Positions 17,984-27,591 of a stretch of DNA of 39,337 nt are shown here, piece by piece (the first letter of the stretch is position 1; each line of letters begins with the position of its first letter). The notes below the pieces were generated by a model. That model was given only the letters and a program-made list of their open reading frames with translations. It was not told the DNA's origin and did not search any database. The stretch is from Thermoprotei archaeon (GTDB lineage Archaea > Thermoproteota > Thermoprotei > Thermofilales > B15-G2): assembly GCA_003650815.1 (NCBI GenBank), contig QMSB01000008.1, positions 1 to 39,337 on the forward strand. Reading direction: 5' to 3'. The position numbers and the translations under genes were made by a program.

Positions 17984-19567
17984 CTATTTTTTCATAAAGC
18001 CTTGTCTTTTTAATAGTTCTTCTGCTAGAACCTTCCTAATGGATTCATCTGTTGCCTTGGGTAAGCTTAATAATATTTGAAGATCCTCTGAGTCGATCGG
18101 TATTTCAATTATATATACGTCTTTATATCCAATTGTTCTAGCTTTATCTACGACATATTCTCTGCTTGGAATGGTTTTGGCTATTAGGACTAGTACTAGG
18201 TTTTTGTATTCAAGCGGTTTAAGTTTCTCTACTAGTTCAGTTTCCGTGATTTCTTCCTTCTTTGCTAGGATCCTGACAAGATATTCTTCTTCATCTATAT
18301 TAATTGTCAGCAGTCTATCTCCAGAAAGAGAGAATTCGTATGCTGGCTCTAGCTCTAGTGAGCTAAATAGTGTGAAGATAGCTTCTTCTGACAGCCTAAC
18401 TAATTCTTCTTCACTCAATTGATTTACTGGAAGAGTTTTTTCGAGAACGTGTTTTTTAGCAACTTCTATAGGCGCTCGGCTCTCATACCACTTGATAATT
18501 TCGTTAGTTACTCTCTGCACAACTTCTCCTCGTCTTCCCCCAGTATCTTCACATACTTTTTTATACCATTCCTCAGGGAAAACAGGCATTATTCCTGATT
18601 TATATACTATGGAAGCTATTCTTGAAATCTTGTTTGTTAGTAGTTTTATGTCATTTATTGTAAAGTCTTTTATTTTAAGTTCAAAGAACTTGAATCTATT
18701 AAAACTATCATATTCTATGATAATATCATTTAATCGCTTTCTCTCACATGCTAATATCAACAAGAGCTTAGGTATATCTTTTTCGTATAGAGACATTAAT
18801 AGTGAGAGAAATCGCTGCCTATCTGCGAAGTCATAGATTCCTAAGACTTCAAGCTCATCTATGAGTAAGATGGTTATTCCAGCCTGACTAAGAGTTTTCA
18901 ACATGAATATTAAATGAGATAGTGCATCATGCTCAGATATACTTGGCAACATTATTGTGCGGAGATACTCTTTTCTCTTAAAGAGTTTTTTAAGTCTCTC
19001 TTCAGCCTCTCCGTTGTTTTTAGCCGCCTCTATGAGCAGTTTCGAAATCTCTTTTCCAAAGATTTTGCTCAAACTACTTAGAGCTCTTTCCTCGAAGTTT
19101 TCTTTATCTAATGTCGATTCGATACTCAGTATCTGTGATGTAAGTCCTATCCAGGGATCAGGTCCTCCTTCAATTATTATTTCTTTAATGACATTTATCC
19201 AGGATGTTCCCTGTTCTCTTAGAGAAATATAGGAACAGAGAGCTACCCGTGTTTTGTCAAAGGGCGGTGTCTTTTCTGAGGCGTACTCTTTTATAAGTTT
19301 TAATGCAAATGTCTTTCCTCCGCGGAAAGGTGCAGATATCACTAAAGCAACAGGTCTTTTTGCTCTCTCAACTTCCTCAAGTATCTTGGATAGCTCAGAA
19401 ACTAGATCATCGACTGCCACAGCTATACTCGAGGGGGAGGGAGGCACTGTGCCGCTACGACAGCAGTATAGTGTTTTAGCAGCATCTATCTTTTCGGAGA
19501 TTTTTTGAGTTAGAGCTATTTTGATATTAACTATCTTTTGCAAAATCTCTACGATATTTCCAGACAA
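17984..19567 (-). CDS. AAA-type P-loop ATPase of unknown function with C-terminal alpha/beta domain
   Basis: Walker A APFRGGKT, Walker B ITILLIDELE, helical lid, C-terminal EEEYLVRILAKKEEITETELVEKL...LVLVLIAKT. Confidence 0.8.
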   Translation of the reverse strand: MSGNIVEILQKIVNIKIALTQKISEKIDAAKTLYCCRSGTVPPSPSSIAVAVDDLVSELSKILEEVERAKRPVALVISAPFRGGKTFALKLIKEYASEKTPPFDKTRVALCSYISLREQGTSWINVIKEIIIEGGPDPWIGLTSQILSIESTLDKENFEERALSSLSKIFGKEISKLLIEAAKNNGEAEERLKKLFKRKEYLRTIMLPSISEHDALSHLIFMLKTLSQAGITILLIDELEVLGIYDFADRQRFLSLLMSLYEKDIPKLLLILACERKRLNDIIIEYDSFNRFKFFELKIKDFTINDIKLLTNKISRIASIVYKSGIMPVFPEEWYKKVCEDTGGRRGEVVQRVTNEIIKWYESRAPIEVAKKHVLEKTLPVNQLSEEELVRLSEEAIFTLFSSLELEPAYEFSLSGDRLLTINIDEEEYLVRILAKKEEITETELVEKLKPLEYKNLVLVLIAKTIPSREYVVDKARTIGYKDVYIIEIPIDSEDLQILLSLPKATDESIRKVLAEELLKRQGFMKK

Positions 19568-20067
19568 ACTATATCACCTCTAGCTCTATAGACTCTCAAC
19601 CTGGGGTCTATTTTTCTTAATTCAAAAAGCGCTATCTTGAATCTCAGTGGATCTATTTTTATTCCAAGCTCTTCTTCGACAAGTGTTCTAAGAATATGTT
19701 CTTCTGCTACACTATAGCCTGCAGCCCTTATCTTCTCATAAGACTTAATTACTGCCTCGTAGAGCTTATTCAAGTCTATTTTCTCGGTATAAAGTAGTCT
19801 TTTCTCTATGCGCTCAAGTCTCTCGGTAACATCTCTCATGAGTTCTCTCATCGAGTCCTCCACTACTTTATAGGTCAGATAGACTTTATAACCTCCTCCG
19901 CTGCGCACTTCCAGTATATAGCCTTTCTCTTTAAGGCTTTCATACGCTTTTTCATACTCGTCTCCTAGCTTCCTTATATACGATTTAGGTATACCACTAT
20001 AGAAGTATCTCTTAAGCAGGTTCAGTAGCTTCTCTTCTGTTGAAGAAAGCATACTTTCACTCATCAT
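19549..20067 (-). CDS. Winged-helix-like protein, translationally coupled to the ATPase
   Basis: LKRYFYSGIPKSYIRKLGDEYEKAYESLKEKGYILEVRSGGGYKVYLT; overlaps ATPase start by 19 nt. Confidence 0.65.
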   Translation of the reverse strand: MMSESMLSSTEEKLLNLLKRYFYSGIPKSYIRKLGDEYEKAYESLKEKGYILEVRSGGGYKVYLTYKVVEDSMRELMRDVTERLERIEKRLLYTEKIDLNKLYEAVIKSYEKIRAAGYSVAEEHILRTLVEEELGIKIDPLRFKIALFELRKIDPRLRVYRARGDIVCLEIS

Positions 20068-20389
20068 TTTTCTTGATTAAAATAAATAGGGTTCTAGGCT
20101 TTAAAACAGCCTTTACTTGAGTCTTTTTTAAACTAAATGGCATAGTAAACTCCTTATAGAAATCCCTGCCTTCTCTGTCAGTTGCTACAATATATATTCG
20201 TTTACCATAAACCTTTACTTTAATATCTTCTCTTCTCACAGACGGTAGCTCAATAAGTATTTTGATATAATTAGAGTCTTCGTATATTTCACTATATGGT
20301 TCCTCAATAAGCCAATACCTTCCTTTAGAATAAACATCATCATTCCAGTCGTAATCTTCTTCGAACTCTGGATCCACAGAAATAATCAC
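20057..20389 (-). CDS. Hsp20/alpha-crystallin-like small heat shock protein
   Basis: IKILIELPSVRREDIKVKVYGKRIYIVATDREGRDFYKEFTMPFSLKKTQVKAVLKPRTLFILIKK. Confidence 0.85.
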   Translation of the reverse strand: MIISVDPEFEEDYDWNDDVYSKGRYWLIEEPYSEIYEDSNYIKILIELPSVRREDIKVKVYGKRIYIVATDREGRDFYKEFTMPFSLKKTQVKAVLKPRTLFILIKKNDE

Positions 20390-20604
20390 CGCCTCTATTA
20401 GAAAAATATTTCCTCTAATGAAATTAAGTGTTCTTAACTGATTATCTCTTTAAAGCCTCTCCTGAAGGTTTTCTCAATACCTTAGCAACTAAACACTACT
20501 TCTCTTGAAGAATAGAATTCTCCTAGTATTATTTGAACATTCTCCCAGTATTGCGCTTAATCTCCTATAAACACTATTATTTGTTCATAAGTAAAGAATG
20601 ATCT

Positions 20605-20958
20605 GTGACGTTATTTGTAGCAGACTCATCAGGTCTTGAATGCATATATAGGCTTTCTAGAAAACATCATAGAGGATACTGTAAAATACCATTAGCAAAA
20701 TATAGCCGTATTCATGTAACTTCAGAAACTATGATTGTCTCTAAAATAAGTAAAAAATTCATTAGAAAGCACGTTACCGTACATAAGGTTCCTACAGTGA
20801 AGATAATTAAGTTGATGAGTATACTTAAGGTGGACTACGAAGTGGCTTCAGCAATGATGCTTGCCAAGAGACTAAATGCAATCTTTCTCACAGCAAATAA
20901 GGATACATATATTAAAGCTGTAGAAAGTGGTCTTAAGGCGTTTTTAGTCACTATTTAA
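20605..20958 (+). CDS. Small PIN-like protein
   Basis: VADSSGLECIYRLSR at N-terminus, DYEVASAMMLAKRLNAIFLTANKDTYIKAVESGLKAFLVT at C-terminus. Confidence 0.5.
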   Translation: MTLFVADSSGLECIYRLSRKHHRGYCKIPLAKYSRIHVTSETMIVSKISKKFIRKHVTVHKVPTVKIIKLMSILKVDYEVASAMMLAKRLNAIFLTANKDTYIKAVESGLKAFLVTI

Positions 20959-21034
20959 GTAACTATTTAATAGTCTTATGGTCAAGACTTTAAGAAAACA
21001 GATATATGTATTCTTTAAAATACTGTAATATATA

Positions 21035-21811
21035 ATGTTGAAAGACGCCTCTATAGTCAGGGAAGGAGACTATATCTTATTATACTATAGTAAAAACAAA
21101 AAAATTATAGCCAAAGCTACTCGTGATAAGAAAATACATACACATGAAGGCATAGTCGACTGCAATGAAATTATTGGCAAGAAATACGGAGATATAATAA
21201 CAACTCACTTAGGGCAGCCGCTAATAGTGACCCGCCCGACTTTCTTAGACTTTTTGACTAAATTCAAGAGAAAAACCCAAGTAATTTATCCGAAAGACCT
21301 AGCTCTCATAGTTTTTTTAAGCGGAGTAGGCCCTGGCTCTATTGTCGTCGAAGCAGGCACAGGATCGGGGTTCCTAACAGCTGCTTTAGCATACTACGTG
21401 AGACCCGATGGCAGAGTTTACAGTTATGAAATAAGGCGCGATTTCCTCGAAATCGCCAGAAAAAACTTGAGCTTATGTGGACTACTACCTTATGTTGATC
21501 TTAAGCACAAAGATATAGTTGATGGAATAGATGAAAAGAATGTAGACGCAGTGATACTAGACATGCCTAATCCCTGGGACGTAGTTCCTCATGCTAAAGA
21601 AGCACTAAAGGATGGAGGAGTATTCGTCTCATTTTTACCAACTATTAATCAAGTAGAAAAAATTGTTGAAAAACTGATTCACGAGAACTTCTTAGATGTT
21701 TTAACCATAGAGACTTTACTAAGAAAGATAAAGGTCAAAAAAGGAGAAACTAGACCCGAAACATTTATGATAGGACATACAGGATACATAGTTTTTGCAA
21801 GAAAACCATAG
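21035..21811 (+). CDS. trmI: tRNA (adenine-57/58-N1)-methyltransferase TrmI
   Basis: TRPTFLDFLTKFKRKTQVIYPKDLALIVFLSGVGPGSIVVEAGTGSGFLTAALA, VILDMPNPW. Confidence 0.93.
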   Translation: MLKDASIVREGDYILLYYSKNKKIIAKATRDKKIHTHEGIVDCNEIIGKKYGDIITTHLGQPLIVTRPTFLDFLTKFKRKTQVIYPKDLALIVFLSGVGPGSIVVEAGTGSGFLTAALAYYVRPDGRVYSYEIRRDFLEIARKNLSLCGLLPYVDLKHKDIVDGIDEKNVDAVILDMPNPWDVVPHAKEALKDGGVFVSFLPTINQVEKIVEKLIHENFLDVLTIETLLRKIKVKKGETRPETFMIGHTGYIVFARKP

Positions 21812-21854
21812 TACCTAAGCTCTACAATCTCATGTCTGACGACCTGTCTTAAAG

Positions 21855-23807
21855 CTACATTCTAGTGATAGGCTTTATCCCTAGAATCGTTAGGACATTG
21901 CGGAGAACAAGTGCCGTCGAGGCAACTAGCTTCAACCTCGCCTTTCTCAGCGTTTCTTCAGCTGAAAGCACTGGGTAATTATCATAGAATAGGTTAAACA
22001 TCTTTGCCAGATCATTCACATACTCTGTAATATAGTCTGGTCTTAAGTCATCTGCTGCCTTAGCTACCACCGCTGGGAACTTACTCAAGTGCTTCAAAAG
22101 ATCTCTCTCCTCCTTAGAGGCGAAAAGCCTAGTATCCACTTTACATCCTAAAATGCTCTCTCCTTCACTGCTTTTCGCCAGAATATTATATGCACGCACA
22201 TACGCGTACTGAAGAAAAGGCCCGCTATTTTGCGTGAAGTCTAGGACTCTCTTCCAGTCAAATACTATTGGCTTAGTTGGGGACACACTCAACATTGAAT
22301 ACTTTAATGCCCCTATCCCTATCGCCTCTGCGATACTCAATTTTTCATCATAAGATAGAACTCTCGCCCGCTGCTCTATTTCAAGCAGAGCCCTCGATTT
22401 AGCCTCTTCTATCAAGTCATCGATAGTTACAATAACTCCTCTCCTACTAGACATTCTAACGCGACTTAACTTAACCTGCTCGTAGGCATAGTGAACTAGG
22501 TTCTTGACTTCTTTCATAAAGCCTAGTATACTTAAAGCTATTTTCAAGTGTATCTGAGCCAGTTTCTGCTCAACCCCTATTACATTGACGACTTTCTCAG
22601 CATTTTTAAACTTTAAAATAGTGTAGGCTATATCCCTGGTGGTATAAAGCGTAGAGCCGTCCGACCTAATAAGAACCATATCGGGTATCTCGTATTTAAT
22701 TGGAATACTCAATAATTCCTTTAAATTGAGCGCTCTGGCTGCCTCTTCTGCTTTCAAAATTAGTGCTCCCTGCTTATAAGCAACGAATTCGGTAGTCCTA
22801 AGCCTACCTATAACTTCCTGCACTAAACTACTCCAGACAACCTCACTCTCCCAGTCCCATGAATCGAAGAACACCCCTAGTCTCTCTAAAGTCTCCTTTA
22901 TTCCTTTCAAGCAAGTTAGTACAGTTTTTCTAACTATATCTACTACGCTGGGGTCCTTCTTCTCATACAGTCTATTTATTTTAGCTATCTCCTTTTCCGG
23001 ATCTACTTCACTAGATATTCTGTCCAAAAGCTTGTCAAAAGTCTCCGGGCTTTTCTTCTTCAACCTAGATAACACTCCTAGTACTTCATCAAGTCTTGAC
23101 ACTAGACTTTTATACTCCTCAAATTCCTGTTCCCTCTTTAGTTCTTCCAGCCTTCTTCTAATGGAAATAGTTTCTACAATATTGTACGTACAAGCATACA
23201 CGTACCCTATAAAGTGATCCGGCTTCATTGAAGGCTCTGGCATACCCAGCTTACTGTATCCATAGGCCGCGTAAGCTACTTGAAGCCCGACATCATCTAC
23301 ATAGAAATGCCTAGACACGTCGTGTCCTCTCAACTCTAGCAGTCTCGCTAAGGAATCCCCAAGACAGCAGTTTCTGAGATGACCTACGTGAAGAGGATGA
23401 ATGGGATTTGCGCTAGTATGCTCTACAATAATCCTCTCGACAGAAGGAGCAGGATTGAAACCATACTTATCTCTGAGCTTAGAGATAGCCTCAAAAGTCA
23501 TTTTGGCTAGCTCAGGAATATTCAACTTGAAATTAACATAACCTCCTACAGCATCTATACTCTCCACGAAAGGCAAATGCTCTCTCTCAAGTCCTAACTT
23601 TACAGCCTCAGCCATCTTATCCGGTCTCTCTCCAATAGCCTTAGCTAAGCTAAAGCACTTAAAAGAAAAGTCACCGTACTTCTTCTCCTCCTCAATTCTC
23701 ACAGATTCCTCTAAACCATATCTCTCTCTGATAACTCTCTCAACAGCCTCCTTCAATCTATAAACCACTGACTCAAGCGGACTATATATCATTCTTGCAT
23801 ATCTCAT
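21855..23807 (-). CDS. argS: Arginyl-tRNA synthetase
   Basis: HTSANPIHPLHVGHLRNCCLGDSLARLLE, GSTLYTTRDIAY, KMSRR-like VRMSSRRGVIVTIDDLI. Confidence 0.96.
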   Translation of the reverse strand: MRYARMIYSPLESVVYRLKEAVERVIRERYGLEESVRIEEEKKYGDFSFKCFSLAKAIGERPDKMAEAVKLGLEREHLPFVESIDAVGGYVNFKLNIPELAKMTFEAISKLRDKYGFNPAPSVERIIVEHTSANPIHPLHVGHLRNCCLGDSLARLLELRGHDVSRHFYVDDVGLQVAYAAYGYSKLGMPEPSMKPDHFIGYVYACTYNIVETISIRRRLEELKREQEFEEYKSLVSRLDEVLGVLSRLKKKSPETFDKLLDRISSEVDPEKEIAKINRLYEKKDPSVVDIVRKTVLTCLKGIKETLERLGVFFDSWDWESEVVWSSLVQEVIGRLRTTEFVAYKQGALILKAEEAARALNLKELLSIPIKYEIPDMVLIRSDGSTLYTTRDIAYTILKFKNAEKVVNVIGVEQKLAQIHLKIALSILGFMKEVKNLVHYAYEQVKLSRVRMSSRRGVIVTIDDLIEEAKSRALLEIEQRARVLSYDEKLSIAEAIGIGALKYSMLSVSPTKPIVFDWKRVLDFTQNSGPFLQYAYVRAYNILAKSSEGESILGCKVDTRLFASKEERDLLKHLSKFPAVVAKAADDLRPDYITEYVNDLAKMFNLFYDNYPVLSAEETLRKARLKLVASTALVLRNVLTILGIKPITRM

Positions 23808-23918
23808 TTACCTGACACTTATAAACCTACTTTTAAGTAAAGAAAACAAGCGCTAGAACCTCTCAATAAACACAAATCACACAGACAAAATATAAATCTG
23901 TTAACACGAAAGGTATAT

Positions 23919-23993
23919 GGGCCCGTAGCTCAGTCAGGAAAGAGCGCTGGCCTGCGGAGCCAGAGGCCCCGGGTTCGAATCCCGGCGGGCCCG
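23919..23993 (+). tRNA. tRNA-Arg(GCG)
   Basis: GGGCCCG/CGGGCCC, CTGGC CTGCGGA GCCAG, CCGGGTTCGAATCCCGG. Confidence 0.94.
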
Positions 23994-24080
23994 CTTCAAA
24001 TTTTCACCTACATTGAATACAGGCTACTACCTCGAGAAGCTAAACAAACAATTAAAGAGCTAAAGCGCTCTTCTGAAAGG

Positions 24081-24153
24081 GGCCGCCGCCGGGATTTGAA
24101 CCCGGGTTCTCCGGCTCCACAGGCCGGCGTGTTAACCCCTACACTACGGCGGC
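24081..24153 (-). tRNA. tRNA-His(GTG)
   Basis: GCCGCCG/CGGCGGC, CCGGC CTGTGGA GCCGG, CCGGGTTCAAATCCCGG, C73. Confidence 0.93.
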
Positions 24154-24369
24154 GTTATATTAGATGAGGAGTTATCTATAAGGTTTATGCTCTCATGCTG
24201 ATCCTCCTGCCTACCCACATGCTTTAAATTAAAACAAAGAGATGGTTAATGTACTTAAGAATAAGACTTCCTCTAGTTAAATGGTCATACACTTGCTCCA
24301 TAATCGCCTAATCAAGTTCACTTATACCATATGAGGTAAAAATTCAGTTAGTCTTATATTCTATTATAC

Positions 24370-25974
24370 ATGTTTCTCACTATGCTATTGACCAAGAAGT
24401 ACATTATAGCTCTGGCACTAATAGCAGTGATTTTAGTAAGCGTCTTATCATTATATTACTTATTACTTCCGAGAGTCTTTAGAACTCCGGTTATCGCAGT
24501 AGTGAAGGTTTATGGATATTTGATAACTGATAGTGATAGAGAGCTGTACATTAAGGTGTTTGAGGAAATAAGGAGAAATGATACCTACAGAGGGGTCGTA
24601 ATTTTAGTGAATTCTCCCGGAGGATACGCGTCGATAGTTGAGGAAATATATTTTTTGATGAGAGAAGTAGCTCAGCGTAAGCCTCTCATAGTAGTGATTG
24701 ATGGAATAGCAGCATCTGGAGGCTACTATGTTTCACTCGCATCAGACTACATCATAGCTTCTCCGACATCATTTGTCGGCAACATTGGAGCTATAGCACT
24801 AGCTCCTTCCATAATAATACCGTCAGAGCTCATCTTAGAGTCAGGTCCCTACAAGTATACAGGGTTTTCGTACAAAAACTACTCTAAAGTGCTAAAAGTA
24901 GCTGCCGAGAATTTCGTCAATAAGGTTCTCGAGAGAAGAGAAGGCAAAATCAAGGTATCTAAGGAAGAGCTGCTTAAAGGAAAACTGTATCCCGGGACCG
25001 TAGCTAAAGCTATAGGACTAGTAGACGAGCTCGGAGGTCTTCCACAAGCTATTGCGAAGATCCGCGAAAGAACCGGCATCAGAGACTACGTCCTAGTAGA
25101 TGTAACTAAGCTCGTTAAAGAAAAATACGTCTTAACGGCTTACGGAGAACTCTTATGGAAAAACAGCACTACATTGAAAGCAAGCGAGCTAATAGAAATG
25201 GGAAAAACTCCCCTACCAGTACTATATCTGTCTCCATACTGGATAACTGACAACAACACTGAGAAAATCGGAGAACTTGTCTCAAAGTACTTATTCAAAT
25301 CACTCAAAACAACAGACTACTCTAAGACCCTAGTCATAGACCTATCTCACAGAAACCTCTTCATACCTCAGCTCATGACCTACTTCTGGGGTAAGCTCAT
25401 CGAAAACAATATCAGAGTGCTCTTCGTCGAAGAAAACTTAGCTAGCATTCTTGAAAAAAGACCACTAGCACTAATGATATTTACACCCGCCAGACCTTAT
25501 TCCGAGGAAGAAGTAGACGCCATTATCAAGTATTTGAGCAATGGAGGAAAACTGATACTAGTATACGACCCCGCATATGCTCTACCAACATATTTAAACG
25601 AACTATCAATAAAACTTGGACTATATTTTGCCGAGGGATACCTCTACGATATGTACAATCACTACGGAATATACAGAAACATCAAAGTTAGTGTACAATC
25701 AGACAACAGCACACTACTCAAGAATATCCACGCTTTGGTCCTATTCACAGCCTCACAAATCTACTGCAACGAGTCTCTCTTTAAGGTTCAAACATACAAT
25801 ACTACAGTTCACAGCTTCTTAGAAGAACAAGGCTATTACACGGTCATTGTCGTTAAGAAGAACACAGTTGCCTTAGGCGACTCTTCATTCCTATTAGACC
25901 CCTACCTGAGCATCGCTGATAACAAGAAGTTCGTAGAGAACTTAGTGCAATACATTAGAGGAGAGGAAAAGTAG
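24370..25974 (+). CDS. S49 (SppA-like) signal peptide peptidase fused to GATase/DUF4350-like C-terminal domain
   Basis: N-terminal TM; VNSPGGYASIVEEIY, DGIAASGGYYVSLASDYIIASPTSFVGNIG; C-terminal IIKYLSNGGKLILVYDPAYALPTYLNEL. Confidence 0.88.
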   Translation: MFLTMLLTKKYIIALALIAVILVSVLSLYYLLLPRVFRTPVIAVVKVYGYLITDSDRELYIKVFEEIRRNDTYRGVVILVNSPGGYASIVEEIYFLMREVAQRKPLIVVIDGIAASGGYYVSLASDYIIASPTSFVGNIGAIALAPSIIIPSELILESGPYKYTGFSYKNYSKVLKVAAENFVNKVLERREGKIKVSKEELLKGKLYPGTVAKAIGLVDELGGLPQAIAKIRERTGIRDYVLVDVTKLVKEKYVLTAYGELLWKNSTTLKASELIEMGKTPLPVLYLSPYWITDNNTEKIGELVSKYLFKSLKTTDYSKTLVIDLSHRNLFIPQLMTYFWGKLIENNIRVLFVEENLASILEKRPLALMIFTPARPYSEEEVDAIIKYLSNGGKLILVYDPAYALPTYLNELSIKLGLYFAEGYLYDMYNHYGIYRNIKVSVQSDNSTLLKNIHALVLFTASQIYCNESLFKVQTYNTTVHSFLEEQGYYTVIVVKKNTVALGDSSFLLDPYLSIADNKKFVENLVQYIRGEEK

Positions 25975-26048
25975 TGGGGCCGCCGGGATTTGAACCCGGG
26001 ACCACCAGGGCCCAAGCCTGGCATCCTACCAAGCTAGACTACGGCCCC
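25975..26048 (-). tRNA. tRNA-Pro(TGG)
   Basis: GGGGCCG/CGGCCCC, CCAGG CTTGGGC CCTGG, CCGGGTTCAAATCCCGG. Confidence 0.94.
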
Positions 26049-26083
26049 CATCTACTTGTGAGTTTACAAGTAGATAAACTTTA

Positions 26084-27478
26084 CTAGCTGGTTTTTGGAT
26101 AACCTTCTCTCTCTATTATTGACCGAGCAGCTATAACACCGGAAATTGATGCTTGGACTAGTCCTCTAGTCAATCCAGATCCATCTCCTATACAGTATAG
26201 ATTTCTCACGTTAGTTGTCTCGAGGACTTCGTTTACATCAACTCTAAGAGAATAGAACTTGACTTCAACACCATACAGTAGCGTATGGTCTGAGTATACT
26301 CCAGGGACTACTTTGTTTAAGGCATTTAGCATTTCTTTTACATTGACCAAGTATCTGTAGGGGAGTACGAAGCTTAGGTCTCCGGGAGTCGCCGACTTAA
26401 GTGTGGGCTCTACGATAGATCTTTTTATCCTGTCCTTTGTCGATCTTCTTCCCCTAAGAAAGTCTCCCAGTCTCTGGACAATAACGCCGCCGCTTATTAT
26501 GTTAGCGAGTCTTGCAATATATTTTCCATAGGCTATAGGGTCTTCAAATGGTTCAGTGAACTTGGTGCTTACTAATATAGCGAAATTAGTGTTGTCTGTC
26601 TTCTTGTCTTCATAACTGTGTCCGTTGACTGTTATTATATCTTCGTAGACCTCGGCAATTACTTCGCCGTAAGGGTTTACGCAGAATGTTCTTACTTTGT
26701 CGTCGAAGGTCTTAGAATAGTATATGAACTTTGGCTCGTAGAGTCTGCTTGTGAGGTCTTCCATGACCTCTGCTGGAACTTCTACTCTGACTCCTAGGTC
26801 TACCGGATTTACTCTCAGCTTCACTCCTATTTTTGTTAAGTTGTTTTTAAGCCATTCTGCTCCTCCTCTCCCTGGAGCTAAAATAACGTACTTAGACTCT
26901 ACTGTTTTTCCATCCGCCAGCTCTACTCCTCTAACTTTATTTTCCTTTACTATGACTTCACGCACCTCAGTATTCAACATGATATCTACGTTTCTCTCAA
27001 GCTCTTTTTTCATTTTAAGCAAGACTTTTTTACATCCATCTGAGCCCATATGCCTTATTCTCGTATATACAAGCTTTAAGCCGGTCTGTCTAGCCTTCCA
27101 CTTTAAGTAATCAAAGAAATCAGGATCTGGCTCATAGATTTTAGTGGGTGCACCATACTTTAAGTACGTCTTGTCGACGTACTCCATTAGTTCTAAGAGT
27201 CGTTGCTTTGGTACTATCTCGGGTAACCATCCCCCACTTTCAAGAGAGTAATTGAGTTTTCCATCGCTAAATGCTCCGGCTCCGCCCCATCCACTCAACA
27301 TATTGCAGGGTTTGCATCTTAGACACTTTCCCCTCTCTAGTATATTGCATATTCTTTCCCCTAAGTCTCTTCCCTTATCTACGAGCAGTATTTTCAAGTC
27401 TGTCTTTTGAGATAGTTCCATCGCAGCGAATATCCCTGAAGGCCCAGCACCTACAATAACTACATCATATCTTAGCAC
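26084..27478 (-). CDS. FAD-dependent dehydrogenase (COG2509-like)
   Basis: VVIVGAGPSGIFAAMELSQ, CNMLSGWGGAGAFSDGKLN, LYCIGDGSGLTRGLVQASISGVIAARSI. Confidence 0.88.
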   Translation of the reverse strand: MLRYDVVIVGAGPSGIFAAMELSQKTDLKILLVDKGRDLGERICNILERGKCLRCKPCNMLSGWGGAGAFSDGKLNYSLESGGWLPEIVPKQRLLELMEYVDKTYLKYGAPTKIYEPDPDFFDYLKWKARQTGLKLVYTRIRHMGSDGCKKVLLKMKKELERNVDIMLNTEVREVIVKENKVRGVELADGKTVESKYVILAPGRGGAEWLKNNLTKIGVKLRVNPVDLGVRVEVPAEVMEDLTSRLYEPKFIYYSKTFDDKVRTFCVNPYGEVIAEVYEDIITVNGHSYEDKKTDNTNFAILVSTKFTEPFEDPIAYGKYIARLANIISGGVIVQRLGDFLRGRRSTKDRIKRSIVEPTLKSATPGDLSFVLPYRYLVNVKEMLNALNKVVPGVYSDHTLLYGVEVKFYSLRVDVNEVLETTNVRNLYCIGDGSGLTRGLVQASISGVIAARSIIEREGYPKTS

Positions 27479-27591
27479 AGACTCACCGGATTATTTTTTC
27501 TTGTGTTAAAGGCTAATTAATTTTATGTCTTAAGAAAACCTCTGTTAGAAGACGAGGACACAGAAAGTCTCTTGCTCACAACCTTAACTCT

